Source: Agromyces archimandritae
GTDB lineage: Bacteria > Actinomycetota > Actinomycetes > Actinomycetales > Microbacteriaceae
Length of the DNA stretch: 64,000 nucleotides
Assembly (NCBI RefSeq): GCF_018024495.1
Contig: NZ_CP071696.1
Coordinates: 2,666,001 to 2,730,000 of the forward strand
Direction: 5' to 3'
Below the pieces are notes generated by a model that searched no databases, was not told where the DNA came from, and saw only the letters and a program-made list of their open reading frames with translations. A program made the translations under genes and the position numbers. How positions within the stretch are numbered: the stretch's first letter is position 1; each line of letters opens with the position of its first letter. Shown here in pieces: positions 29,422-37,931 of this stretch.

Positions 29422-30161
29422 ATCCAGCGCATCGTCGCACGCCCGGCCAGGAACAGCACGGCCCCCGCACCGACGAGATACGCGAGACCGAGACCGCTCG
29501 TCGCCCACTCGCCGAGACCCGTGAGCGTGAACGTGATCGCCTCGCGCATATGGTGCACCGGCGTGAACGGCGCCAGATCCTGCACCCATGCCGGCATGAA
29601 CTCCAGCGGCATCATCGCACCGCCCGCGAAGCCGAGGGGGATGACGATGATCATCGACAGCATCGTCACCGCCGTCGTCGACGGCACCGCGTTCGCCAGC
29701 AGCACGCCCAGGCAGAAGAAGAGGACGAACCCGGCCGCGATCGGCACCAGCGCGAGCGGCGCCGTGCCCGCCAGCGTCATGCCGAGCCACGGCGTCACCG
29801 CGATGCCCACGAGCAGCACCGACTGCAGCACCGCCCACAGGGAACCGACGCCCGCCTGCGCGCCGAGGATCATCGCCGGCGTCACCGGCGCCGAGCGCAG
29901 CACCCGCATCATGCCGTTCTCACGCCAGGCAGCGATATGCGAGGCGCCGGCGAAGATGCCCACGAACGCGGTGCCGAAGGCGATCACATTCGACGAGACC
30001 TCGTTGACGGAATCGCCGCCGTGCGGCGACGGCAGGCTTCCGAACGCCGTAACGAGCGCGATCAGCAGCCCGGCCGGGAACGCGAAGGTGAAGAACAGGG
30101 TCGCGAAATCGCGCAGGTCCGCGGTGAACATCACGCGCGAAAGCGCGGTGCGGGTGCTCAT
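29418..30161 (-). CDS. RiPP cluster: ABC-2 type exporter permease
   Basis: 247 residues with six membrane helices, ABC-2 family. Typical are the long cytosolic loop FVGIFAGASHIAAWRENGMMRVLRSAPVTP and the PLGFAGGAMMPLEFMPAWVQ segment before the last helices. It forms the membrane half of an exporter with the ATPase encoded just upstream (4-nt ATGA overlap). Placed directly after the precursor, it is the probable route out for the mature peptide and part of self-protection. Confidence 0.9.
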   Translation of the reverse strand: MSTRTALSRVMFTADLRDFATLFFTFAFPAGLLIALVTAFGSLPSPHGGDSVNEVSSNVIAFGTAFVGIFAGASHIAAWRENGMMRVLRSAPVTPAMILGAQAGVGSLWAVLQSVLLVGIAVTPWLGMTLAGTAPLALVPIAAGFVLFFCLGVLLANAVPSTTAVTMLSMIIVIPLGFAGGAMMPLEFMPAWVQDLAPFTPVHHMREAITFTLTGLGEWATSGLGLAYLVGAGAVLFLAGRATMRWM

Positions 30162-31075
30162 GCTTCGTAGCTCCGTCCGGTCAGGGTGAGGAAGACGTCT
30201 TCGAGGCTGCCGCCGCGCACCTGCGCGTTCGCGGTGTCGACCCCGGCGCCGGCGAGATCGGCGAAGGCGCGTGCCGTGTCGACGGTGCGGACCGTGACGC
30301 CGTCGTCGCCGACGTCGATGCCGGTCACGCTCGGCAGGCCGGCCGCCAGATCGGCCTGGTGCAGGGCGGCCGGCAACAGGATGGATACGCCGAGCCGGGC
30401 CTCGCCGATGAGTTGCGCCGGCGACTTCGTCACGAGCGTGCGGCCCCCGTCGAGGATCGTGACGACATCGCAGAGACGCTCGGCCTCTTCGAGGTAATGG
30501 GTCGTGTAGATCGTCGTCATCTCGCTGAGGTCGGCCCCGCGGAGCAGCTCGACGAGGTTGCGCCGGGCGCCGGGGTCGAGGCCCGCGGTCGGCTCGTCGA
30601 GGAAGAGCACCTCGGGTTCGTGCACGAGGGCCGAGGCGATCGCGAGGCGCTGGCGCTCGCCGCCCGAGAGCTTCTCGGCACGGGTTCGGGCGTGCGGGCC
30701 GAGGTCGAGGGCCTCCATGAGCGTGTCGATCCGCCGGTGCGAGGCGCCGAAGAGATCGGCGATCGCCTCGAGATGCTCGATCGCGGTGAGTTTCGGGAAG
30801 AACGCGGTGCGCTGCGGCTGGATGCCGACGCGCGCAAGCAGTTCGATGCTGCGCGGGCGCGGGGCGCGGCCGAGGAGGCGCACCTCGCCGCCGCTCGGCG
30901 CGCGGAAGCCGAGGAGCACGTCGAAGAGGGTGGATTTGCCGGCCCCGTTCGGGCCGATGATGCCGTGGAACGAGCCGCGTTCGACCGTGAGGTCGACGGC
31001 CTCGAGGATGCGTTTGCGGCCGATCGCGAGCGAGACGTCTCGCGCCGACGCGGCGATGGGGTCTGTGTGGGTCAT
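30158..31075 (-). CDS. RiPP cluster: ABC exporter ATPase
   Basis: 305 residues. Walker A GPNGAGKST (41-49), signature LSGGERQR, Walker B VLFLDEPTAGLDP, then the switch His in YTTHYLEEAE. The C-terminal extension after residue 220 is the DrrA-like regulatory part common in ABC-2 drug and bacteriocin exporters. The ATG at 31075 has an AGAGAGAG purine run just upstream; the longer start at 31168 would read back through the hairpin and is rejected. Confidence 0.92.
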   Translation of the reverse strand: MTHTDPIAASARDVSLAIGRKRILEAVDLTVERGSFHGIIGPNGAGKSTLFDVLLGFRAPSGGEVRLLGRAPRPRSIELLARVGIQPQRTAFFPKLTAIEHLEAIADLFGASHRRIDTLMEALDLGPHARTRAEKLSGGERQRLAIASALVHEPEVLFLDEPTAGLDPGARRNLVELLRGADLSEMTTIYTTHYLEEAERLCDVVTILDGGRTLVTKSPAQLIGEARLGVSILLPAALHQADLAAGLPSVTGIDVGDDGVTVRTVDTARAFADLAGAGVDTANAQVRGGSLEDVFLTLTGRSYEA

Positions 31076-31091
31076 TGCGCTCTCTCTGTTG

Positions 31092-31119
31092 CCGGGCCGG
31101 GTGCGAACACCCGGCCCGG
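31092..31119 (-). terminator. Hairpin between precursor and exporter genes
   Basis: A perfect 12-bp GC stem (arms 31092-31103 and 31108-31119) with a 4-nt loop. It lies in the 178-bp gap after the precursor gene. No T-run follows on the minus strand, so it looks like a partial terminator or a 3' stabiliser that would keep precursor mRNA above the level of the downstream genes. Confidence 0.7.
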
Positions 31120-31253
31120 GTCGTACTGGGTTCGCGGTTACCGCGTGCGACGCGACCGGTTCCCGCACGGGCGGGTGCGCGATAGCTTCGACACGGTGGT
31201 CCTTTCACCGCCGAGGGGGCTGACGCGATCACCCCGCGTCGGCCCCCGCCTGA

Positions 31254-31439
31254 TCACGCGGTCGCGCAGGACGACGTCGAGGTGCAGCACGAGGTGCACG
31301 TCGACGAACACGAGGACGACGACGACGAGGAGCACGTCGACCCGAAGGCCATCTCCGAGTAGTCGACGTAGTCCTTGACCTCGAACGTCTCGGCCTCGAA
31401 GGCGTCGAGCTCCGCCGCGAGGAGCGACATGTTCTTCAT
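31254..31439 (-). CDS. RiPP precursor peptide (azole / thiazolylpeptide type)
   Basis: 61 residues. Leader about 1-33: MKNMSLLAAELDAFEAETF, then an acidic FEVKDYVDYSEM stretch typical of azole-forming and thiopeptide leaders. Core about 34-61: 28 residues of which 14 are Ser, 6 Thr, 6 Cys (positions 36, 44, 48, 51, 52, 58) and 2 Ala, including a run of seven Ser at 37-43. The leader's LDAF/FEVKDY face is the likely docking site for the E1-like protein and the dehydratase. A strong ribosome-binding site, AGAAAGGA, lies at 31446-31453. Cleavage probably falls near Gly33-Ser34, by inference. Met4 is an alternative start. Confidence 0.9.
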   Translation of the reverse strand: MKNMSLLAAELDAFEAETFEVKDYVDYSEMAFGSTCSSSSSSSCSSTCTSCCTSTSSCATA

Positions 31440-31486
31440 GGTGGTTCCTTTCTGTGTGTGCGGATGCCGCGGGGCCGGGATCGGCC

Positions 31487-32560
31487 TCACGGCAGTACCG
31501 ACCGGATGGCCGGCACGCTGAGCGCCGCCGTCGCCAGAACGGAGGCGGCGAGCAAGAACGGGTAGGCCCGGATGACGGTCTTCGCCGCCCCGGGCAGGGC
31601 GCGCGGGATCGAAGACGGCCGTACGAGCGCGCGGAATGCGACGGCCTGCACCTGATCGACCGAGCCGGCGACCTCGAGCAGACGCGTCGCATCCGTATTG
31701 GGGAAGAACGAGAGCGACAGCCAGTTCACGGCCGCTCCGAGCACGACCGCGGCGGCGGCGGCCAGGCCGGCAGGGCCGGCCGGATCGGCGGCGAACACGG
31801 CCGCGGGCACGAGCATCGCCGCGAGCGAGACGAGCGGCCCGGCGGCGACCACGCGCGCCCGTCGCCCGGGGGAGAGGAGGGCGAGGCCGGCCAGTTGCGT
31901 GTTCGGCATCGGCACGACCCCGAGCATCGTGATCGAGAGCCGTGCGGCTCGGCCCGACAGGCGGCGGAACACGGCGGCGTGGGCGGCCTCGTGCGCCCAC
32001 GTGACCGCGCCCGTCCACGCAACGGCCGCGAGGATCGCCGCGACGAGCCAGGCGCCGGCGGCACCGCTCGTGACGGCCGCCCACGCGGCGGGCAGCGCGA
32101 ACACGGCGGCCGCGATGCCGGCGGCCGCCGCGACGCCGAGCACCGCCATCGCCGGGGCCGCGGCGAGCATCCCGAGCGGGTCGCGTCGCCTGGCCGCGCC
32201 GGCCCAGACCTCCGGCCGGGTCGCCGGGGCCGTGGCGGCGTCGCGGTCGGCGCGGGCGACGCCGGCGGTCTCGACCGCGAAGGGCCGCTCCAGCAGCCCG
32301 TGCATCACGAAACCGTTCAGGATCTGCGTGAGCGCCGCCGGCGGCAGCGGCGTGCCCTGCCCGGCGAGTTCGGCGGCGATCGCGCCGGGGGACCGTTCGC
32401 CGTCGACGAGCTCCAGCACCATGCGCTCCCGCAGGCCGAGCGTCAGGATGCGCTCGTGGCCGTCGCAGGAGGCGTCGGTGACCATGCGCGCACCGTCCCA
32501 GCGGGCCGGCCCGACGCGGAGCCCCGCCGCCGGCGCCGGCCGCCACTCGCCGCCGCTCAT
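31487..32560 (-). CDS. RiPP cluster: M50-type membrane metalloprotease with PqqD-like head
   Basis: 357 residues. Residues about 35-100 look like a winged-helix peptide-recognition (PqqD/RRE-like) domain: LRERMVLELVDGERSPG and LTQILNGFVMHGLLE. Then come about six membrane helices carrying the zinc motif HEAAH (in WAHEAAHAAVFRRL) and, later, FFPNTDATRLLE. The latter matches the second site-2-protease signature (N-x-x-P-x-x-D), which supplies the third ligand. A leader peptidase bound to the membrane is the natural inference, since no other protease is in the cluster. ATGA overlap with the upstream gene; 47 nt before the precursor. Confidence 0.82.
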   Translation of the reverse strand: MSGGEWRPAPAAGLRVGPARWDGARMVTDASCDGHERILTLGLRERMVLELVDGERSPGAIAAELAGQGTPLPPAALTQILNGFVMHGLLERPFAVETAGVARADRDAATAPATRPEVWAGAARRRDPLGMLAAAPAMAVLGVAAAAGIAAAVFALPAAWAAVTSGAAGAWLVAAILAAVAWTGAVTWAHEAAHAAVFRRLSGRAARLSITMLGVVPMPNTQLAGLALLSPGRRARVVAAGPLVSLAAMLVPAAVFAADPAGPAGLAAAAAVVLGAAVNWLSLSFFPNTDATRLLEVAGSVDQVQAVAFRALVRPSSIPRALPGAAKTVIRAYPFLLAASVLATAALSVPAIRSVLP

Positions 32561-33624
32561 CGCGCGCCGCCCATCGCCTCGGCGATCTGGAACGCGATGA
32601 ACGCCTCGTCGGCGACCGACACCATCATCCGGTTGTTCGTCATATGGATGAGGGAGTGCGCGAGCGACCACGATGCCGCCGTCGCGCTCTCGGCGAGGCG
32701 GACGCCGTCGTCGTAGGCGAAGGTGAGGCCGGGGCCGCGATGCGCCTCGCGGATGTCGGCGGCGACGCGCGCGTTCATCCGGCCCCAGTCGGCGAGCCAC
32801 GACGGCAGGGCGTCGAAGTCCGCGCGCGCTGCGGCATCCATCAGCGGAGGGATGCGTTCGGCCATGGCCCGCACCGTGCCCGCATGCTCCCGGCGACCCG
32901 CGTCGGCCGTGTACACGGCGCCTTGCCCGTACCCGGCGACCCAGCGCCGGTGGTAGGCGACGAAGAAGTCGTGGACGAGCTCGCGATCGCCGCCGAGCAG
33001 GCACGCGGCGGTGAGGAAGGTCAGCTGGCTCGCCACGCCCAAGAGGATGGTGCGCACGTCGAGATTGCCGAGGCGCATGAGCCGGGCCGCCTGCGCCGTC
33101 GACTCGACGAAGTGCCGTTCGGCGATGAGCATCCCGGTCGGGCCGCCGTACCGCGACCATTCGCGCTCGTACGGGCGGCGGTGCACGGAGTTGTTCGGCA
33201 TGAACCGAGGCCGGCCCGCCGCATCGAAGTAGCGCGGCCGGTCGGCCTCGGTGAACTCGCCCGCGAACAGCCGGTCGTAGAAGCCGTTGTCGGTGAGCTC
33301 GGTCATCGGGTGCAGCGACGGGGAGGCCGCGAGGTACGCCTCGATCTCGCGATGCACCCGGTCGTCGACGGCCTGCTCGGGCACCCCGTACGGCACGCGC
33401 ACCCGCAGGCGCACATGGCTGCCCTCGAGCCAGTAGTTGATGGTGAAGTACTCGGTGGCGACGCCGTCGGCGACGAGGGCGTCGGCCAGCGGCAGCAGGC
33501 ATTCCGAGAGCAGCACGATCGGCGCGCCGCCGTAGAACACGTGGTACGCCTGCCAGCGGTGGCCGGCGTCGAGTTCGCGTTCGCGCGCGATGCGTGCGGC
33601 TGCGGCGGGCGGGGCGAGGGTCAT
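32557..33624 (-). CDS. RiPP cluster: thiopeptide-type LanB C-terminal domain protein
   Basis: 355 residues of the lantibiotic-dehydratase C-terminal family (thiopeptide-type bacteriocin biosynthesis domain). The N-terminal pattern WQAYHVFYGG, then TEYFTINYWLEGSHVRLRVRV, matches the family's conserved WxxYxxYY and YWxxGxHxRLR blocks. In split systems such a protein does one of two jobs. It either removes glutamate from glutamylated Ser/Thr to give dehydroamino acids, or joins two dehydroalanines into the pyridine ring of a thiopeptide. Only one copy is present, directly coupled (ATGA) to the LanB gene, which favours the elimination role. Confidence 0.82.
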   Translation of the reverse strand: MTLAPPAAAARIARERELDAGHRWQAYHVFYGGAPIVLLSECLLPLADALVADGVATEYFTINYWLEGSHVRLRVRVPYGVPEQAVDDRVHREIEAYLAASPSLHPMTELTDNGFYDRLFAGEFTEADRPRYFDAAGRPRFMPNNSVHRRPYEREWSRYGGPTGMLIAERHFVESTAQAARLMRLGNLDVRTILLGVASQLTFLTAACLLGGDRELVHDFFVAYHRRWVAGYGQGAVYTADAGRREHAGTVRAMAERIPPLMDAAARADFDALPSWLADWGRMNARVAADIREAHRGPGLTFAYDDGVRLAESATAASWSLAHSLIHMTNNRMMVSVADEAFIAFQIAEAMGGAR

Positions 33625-36272
33625 GCGGTCTCCTCCTCGGTGAGCACGGCGGTGACCATCGACTCGGCGACATGCGCGGCGCCGTCGACGAGGATCGTGG
33701 CCGTATCGGGATGGGGCAGCGCCTCGACGATCTCGAGCGAGGTGCCCGGCTCTGCCGCCCGCAACCGGCTGTGCAGGTTCGAGACGGCGACGATGAGCGT
33801 GACGTCGAAGAAGAACGGCTTCTGCCGGCGGCCCTCGCCGAGCAGGCGCAGATACACCCGCTCCGGGATGCCGTGGCGCGCCCAGAACCGCAGCCACTCC
33901 GCGTATCCGGCGGCGGTGAGCGGGTCGGCGCTCGGCAGATCGGCGGCGGCGAGGAGCACGGCAGCGCGCGAGACGACGACGCCGGCCATGAGCATCCGCG
34001 GGCGGACGACGAGCTCGCCCGGCTCCGGCCGCTCGGGGTGCAACTCGGCGGGTTTGCGGCTGAGCGTCGCCGACGGCGTGAACAGCGAGAGCACCTGATG
34101 CGTCTTCGGCGTCGCCGCCGGCACGAGGTACCCCGCATATTCGGGGTGCACCGTCATGCCGCTCGCACGGTCGACGAGCACGGCCCGGCCCTCGGAGAGG
34201 CGGGCCTCGAGGCCGGCCGGGTCGATCGCGCCGGCCGCGCCGGTGGGCGGGTCGCCCGGCACCACGATGGATCGCGACAGCAGCCGACCGTGCAGGTTGA
34301 GATTCGTGAAGGCCGCGCCGCCGCCGAGTTCGGCGAGCACGACCCCGTGCGCCTCAGCCGTGCGTTCGAGGCCGGCCGTGAACGAAGCCGCAGCCCCGTC
34401 GAGGGCGTGCGCGAAGCGGGAGACGTGGAAGCCGACGCCGCCGAAGCAGTCGTTCAGGACGACGGCCGGCTCGCCGGCCCCACCCGCCTGCACGAGCAGG
34501 TTCGCGGCGCGGAACGCCCCGTGCATCCGCGGCGCCGTCTCGAACACGGCCGCCCCGCCTACTTCCGCACCCTGGCCGGCGAAGCCCGCCGCGACATCCG
34601 CACCCGACAACGGCATGCGCGCCGTCTGCGCGCGGAGCACGTCGACGAGCCGCCGGCGGGCCGCCTCCCACCGCCACGCCCCGCCCCAGCGCAGCCACGG
34701 GTCGTCGGCGAGCGCATCGTCGGGGATGCCGGTCGTGTCGTACGCGAGGAAGGAGTCGAGCAACTCGCTCGAGAAGCCGCGCACGAGCGGGACGACCGGG
34801 GCGGTGCCGCCGGCCCGCTCGAGGTAGCCGGCCAGCAGCGCCCGGCGCACATGCGATTCGTCGAGCAGGTCGACGAAGCGCACGAGCCGGACGAGCCCGT
34901 CACCGTCCAGGGACGGCGCCGGGGCGTCGACGCCGACCGCGCCGCGCACCACATCCTCGTACACGACCGAACGCGGCAGCCCGGCGTCGAGACCGGCCGT
35001 GTCGTAGAGCTCGCGCACCCGTTCCCGCACCGCCGTGATCGCGGCGACCCGCTCGTGCCCGGTGGCCGCACGCGCCACACGCTCCGCATCCGCGAGGTAT
35101 GCGCGCATCCGCTCGGCAAGCTCCGCACCCCGCACCGAGGAGGCCGCGAGCGGGGCGATGACCTCGGTTCCGTCGGCCCCGCCCAGCGCATCGACCGCGA
35201 GCGCCGGAACGACCACGACGCCGAGCCGGATGAACGAGAGCGCGAGCCGCTCCGCCCGCGCGGCCCCGAGGCCCGTGTGCCGGTCGATGCCGGCCACGAG
35301 CTCGTCGAATCGCATCGGCGCATCCCCGATGACGGACGCGACCAGCGCCGGCACGAGCCCGACACCGATCTCGACCTCCGACTCGGTGCAGTTCGCGTAG
35401 TCGTCGCGCGTGGCCAGGTCTTTGAACACCCATGTGGTGCGGTCGGTGCGGATCGACCCGTCGGGCTGCGCCCGCAGGTGCGGGCTGCGCCGCACCTCGA
35501 GGCCGGCGATCGCGTCCGGGTCCTCGGCGAGGGCGTTCAGCACCCGGGCGACGGGGTGGATCGACCATCGGGAGCGTCGGATGCTCCCGGTCGACCCGGC
35601 AGCGGGCGCGCCGGCCCGCGGGAAGGCCACCGGCCCCAGGCTCGAGAACGGCGTCGTCTTCGCCGCGGCCCGCAGCAGATACGACAGCACGGAGCGTTCG
35701 ACGCGTTTGCCTCTCCGGTCGACGGCGTCGATGCGCGCCCCGTAGCGGTCGAGCCCGGCGATCAGCTCGGGCGAGGCGATCGCGAGCCCCAGCCGGAACG
35801 ATTCGTCGCAGGCCGCGAGCAGACGACGGCGCTCCGCATCGAGCAGGCCCGCGAACGCCGCGTCGAGCTCCGGTTCGAAGGTGAGCCAGATCGCGAGCTC
35901 GCCGGCGGCATCGCCGAGGGCGTCATCGACCGCGGCCCGCGTCGACCGCCCGACGGAGGCCAGCGCGGCGCTCGCCGCGGCGCGGTCGAGGGCGTAGAGG
36001 GCGCGACGGAACCGCACCAGGCGCCGCCGGTCGCCGTCTGCCGCGTCGAGGCCGCCGATCACCCCGTGCAGCGCCTCGCTCAGGCGCTCGCGGCCGGAGA
36101 CGAGGCGGGCGAGGGCGCGGCGGTGCCGGGCGACGGCATCCCGGTGCCGCTCGTCGCCGAGTCCGTCGATCGCGGCGACGGGCAGGCCGCCCAGCCGCAG
36201 CTGCGGGTGCGGATGCAGGCTCGCGCGCACCGCCGGAACGGTGCGGTCCGGTGCGTCGGCGGTGAGGCTCAC
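33621..36272 (-). CDS. RiPP cluster: LanB-type dehydratase (glutamylation domain)
   Basis: 883 residues, the LanB N-terminal family: tRNA-Glu-dependent glutamylation of Ser/Thr in the precursor. The RSVLSYLLRAAAKTTPFSSLGPVAF block equals the family's RxxxRxxxKxTPF signature. It has the length of stand-alone glutamylation proteins in goadsporin and thiopeptide clusters and lacks the C-terminal elimination domain, which is encoded by the next gene. The GTG start at 36272 overlaps the dehydrogenase stop (GTGA). The longer frame upstream is only a shadow of that gene. Confidence 0.9.
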   Translation of the reverse strand: MSLTADAPDRTVPAVRASLHPHPQLRLGGLPVAAIDGLGDERHRDAVARHRRALARLVSGRERLSEALHGVIGGLDAADGDRRRLVRFRRALYALDRAAASAALASVGRSTRAAVDDALGDAAGELAIWLTFEPELDAAFAGLLDAERRRLLAACDESFRLGLAIASPELIAGLDRYGARIDAVDRRGKRVERSVLSYLLRAAAKTTPFSSLGPVAFPRAGAPAAGSTGSIRRSRWSIHPVARVLNALAEDPDAIAGLEVRRSPHLRAQPDGSIRTDRTTWVFKDLATRDDYANCTESEVEIGVGLVPALVASVIGDAPMRFDELVAGIDRHTGLGAARAERLALSFIRLGVVVVPALAVDALGGADGTEVIAPLAASSVRGAELAERMRAYLADAERVARAATGHERVAAITAVRERVRELYDTAGLDAGLPRSVVYEDVVRGAVGVDAPAPSLDGDGLVRLVRFVDLLDESHVRRALLAGYLERAGGTAPVVPLVRGFSSELLDSFLAYDTTGIPDDALADDPWLRWGGAWRWEAARRRLVDVLRAQTARMPLSGADVAAGFAGQGAEVGGAAVFETAPRMHGAFRAANLLVQAGGAGEPAVVLNDCFGGVGFHVSRFAHALDGAAASFTAGLERTAEAHGVVLAELGGGAAFTNLNLHGRLLSRSIVVPGDPPTGAAGAIDPAGLEARLSEGRAVLVDRASGMTVHPEYAGYLVPAATPKTHQVLSLFTPSATLSRKPAELHPERPEPGELVVRPRMLMAGVVVSRAAVLLAAADLPSADPLTAAGYAEWLRFWARHGIPERVYLRLLGEGRRQKPFFFDVTLIVAVSNLHSRLRAAEPGTSLEIVEALPHPDTATILVDGAAHVAESMVTAVLTEEETA

Positions 36273-37900
36273 CGGCGGCCTCCGATCCTCGGGCCGGATG
36301 CGGCTGCGATCGTCGTCGCGGAGACGTCGAGCCGCCCGGCGCGCGGATCGTCGCGGCCGAGCATGATCATGAGCAGCGGCGAGGTTTCGCCGAGGTCGAG
36401 GCCGGCGTGTTCGGCGTGCGCCCTGGCATCGAAGCCGAGCGCCGTGCCCGAGCCGATACCCGCCTCCGTCGCGGCCGCGAGGAGCGCCTGGCAGCCGGCG
36501 CCGATCGCGGCGTTCGCGAGCCGATAGCCGCGCACGCCGTCGCGTTCGGCGAGTTCGAAGACGTTCGCGCACAGGACGACGGTGGCCGCCGCCCGGCGCC
36601 CGTCGTAGTTCTGCAGGAAGTAGGTGGAGGCGAGGAACGCGTCCTGCGGTTCGGGGTCCAGCCGCTCGAATCGGCCGTCGCGCCAGAGGTGCAGGCCGGC
36701 CGGGAGGCCGTCGACGGCCGTCGCCGAGACGAGGGCATCGAAGCGGACCGTGCCGCCGGCGAGCGCGCGGGCGGCCGCCGCGCCCGCTTCGAGGGCGGCT
36801 CGGACGGCGCCCGCTGCGACGGCTTCTCCCGTGAAACGCCCGAAGCTCGTCTCGCGGGCGGCGAGCGCCGCGATGCGCGCGGCCCGATCGGCGTCGGGGG
36901 TGAGTACGGGGGCGAGCGTGCGGGCGACGGCCCGGGTCGGGGGCGGGGATGCGGCATGGTCGCGTTGCAGGGCGAGCGTCGTCGGGAAGCGTTGCGGGCG
37001 GTGCGCGCCGCGGCGGATCGGGTAGGCGCCGGCTGCGGGCACGGGCACAGGCACGGGCAGGCCGGCGGCCGCTGCCGGCGCCCCGCGGTCCGGCCGGGTC
37101 GCCGGGGCACCGCCTGCGGCATCCGGAGCCGGCCAGGCCTGCACCGCGTACACGCCGTCGTCGCGGGCGTCGATGCCGAGCACGGCGGCCAGCGCCGGCT
37201 CGTCGAGCGTCATGTTCCAGGTGCCGGCGACGTCATCGCCCACGAGGCGGTGGAAGGTGCCGAAGAGCGTTCCGGCATCCATCGCCGTGGCCTGGTAGGC
37301 GAAATCGTGGTACTTGAACGCCGACTGCCAGTAGTCGATCGTCGTGACGAGGTAGCGGTGCGCGGCGCGTTCGTCGCCGATCGCCGCCCGCACCTCCTCG
37401 GTGCGGTCGTGGCCGTCGAGCTGCTCCCAGCCGTTGTGCACGTGCGAATAGCGGTGGATGCCGGGCGCGAGGTCGCCGCCGGCGCCCTGCACGAGCCACA
37501 GATCGGCCGTGTAGCGGCCGCCGCCGGACGCCGTGGTGCGCCCCCACTTCGCCGAACGGGCCAGGGTGTGCACCTCGGGCCGGTCGTTGAGGTTGACGCT
37601 CAGGCGGAGGGCGGCGATGCCGTCGGCGATGTGGCAGAGGTCGGTGATGGTCTGCAGCGTCGCGGCCGGGCGGTCGGCGAGGAGGCCTCGGCCGGCCTCG
37701 GGCAGCGGCAGCAGGCGGATGGGCGCGTCGGGGGCGAAGCCGCCGGTGAGGGGCGCGTGATCCCAGTCGACCGGCTGCTCGTCGCCCGGCATGCCGTCGG
37801 CGACGCGGTTCAGGATGAGGGACGCGTAGGCCGTCGCGGCGGTGCCGGGCGGCACGGCGTCCCACCGGGTCGGGCGGAGGCCGGCCGGGGCGTCTGACAT
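36269..37900 (-). CDS. RiPP cluster: SagB-type FMN-dependent azoline dehydrogenase
   Basis: 543 residues with two nitroreductase-like halves. The first half has TIDYWQSAFKYHDFAYQATAMDAGTL, the second RETSFGRFTGEAV, FLQNYDGRRAAATVVL and LANAAIGAGCQALLAAA; the later helices match SagB-family flavoenzymes. It oxidises thiazolines and oxazolines to aromatic azoles using FMN. A long Ala/Pro linker (about 275-330) joins the halves. It starts 31 nt after the YcaO-1 stop and overlaps the LanB start. Double-length SagB proteins are common in thiopeptide and azole clusters. Confidence 0.87.
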   Translation of the reverse strand: MSDAPAGLRPTRWDAVPPGTAATAYASLILNRVADGMPGDEQPVDWDHAPLTGGFAPDAPIRLLPLPEAGRGLLADRPAATLQTITDLCHIADGIAALRLSVNLNDRPEVHTLARSAKWGRTTASGGGRYTADLWLVQGAGGDLAPGIHRYSHVHNGWEQLDGHDRTEEVRAAIGDERAAHRYLVTTIDYWQSAFKYHDFAYQATAMDAGTLFGTFHRLVGDDVAGTWNMTLDEPALAAVLGIDARDDGVYAVQAWPAPDAAGGAPATRPDRGAPAAAAGLPVPVPVPAAGAYPIRRGAHRPQRFPTTLALQRDHAASPPPTRAVARTLAPVLTPDADRAARIAALAARETSFGRFTGEAVAAGAVRAALEAGAAAARALAGGTVRFDALVSATAVDGLPAGLHLWRDGRFERLDPEPQDAFLASTYFLQNYDGRRAAATVVLCANVFELAERDGVRGYRLANAAIGAGCQALLAAATEAGIGSGTALGFDARAHAEHAGLDLGETSPLLMIMLGRDDPRAGRLDVSATTIAAASGPRIGGRR

Positions 37901-37931
37901 GTCTCGCCTTTCGGATCGGGTGGAACTCGGG

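Noticed and set aside
31138..31692. A second small precursor or leader peptide in other frames around the precursor
   Set aside because: No ribosome-binding site, and the translations (Val-rich or Arg-rich) mirror the Ser/Cys codons of the real precursor in shifted frames.
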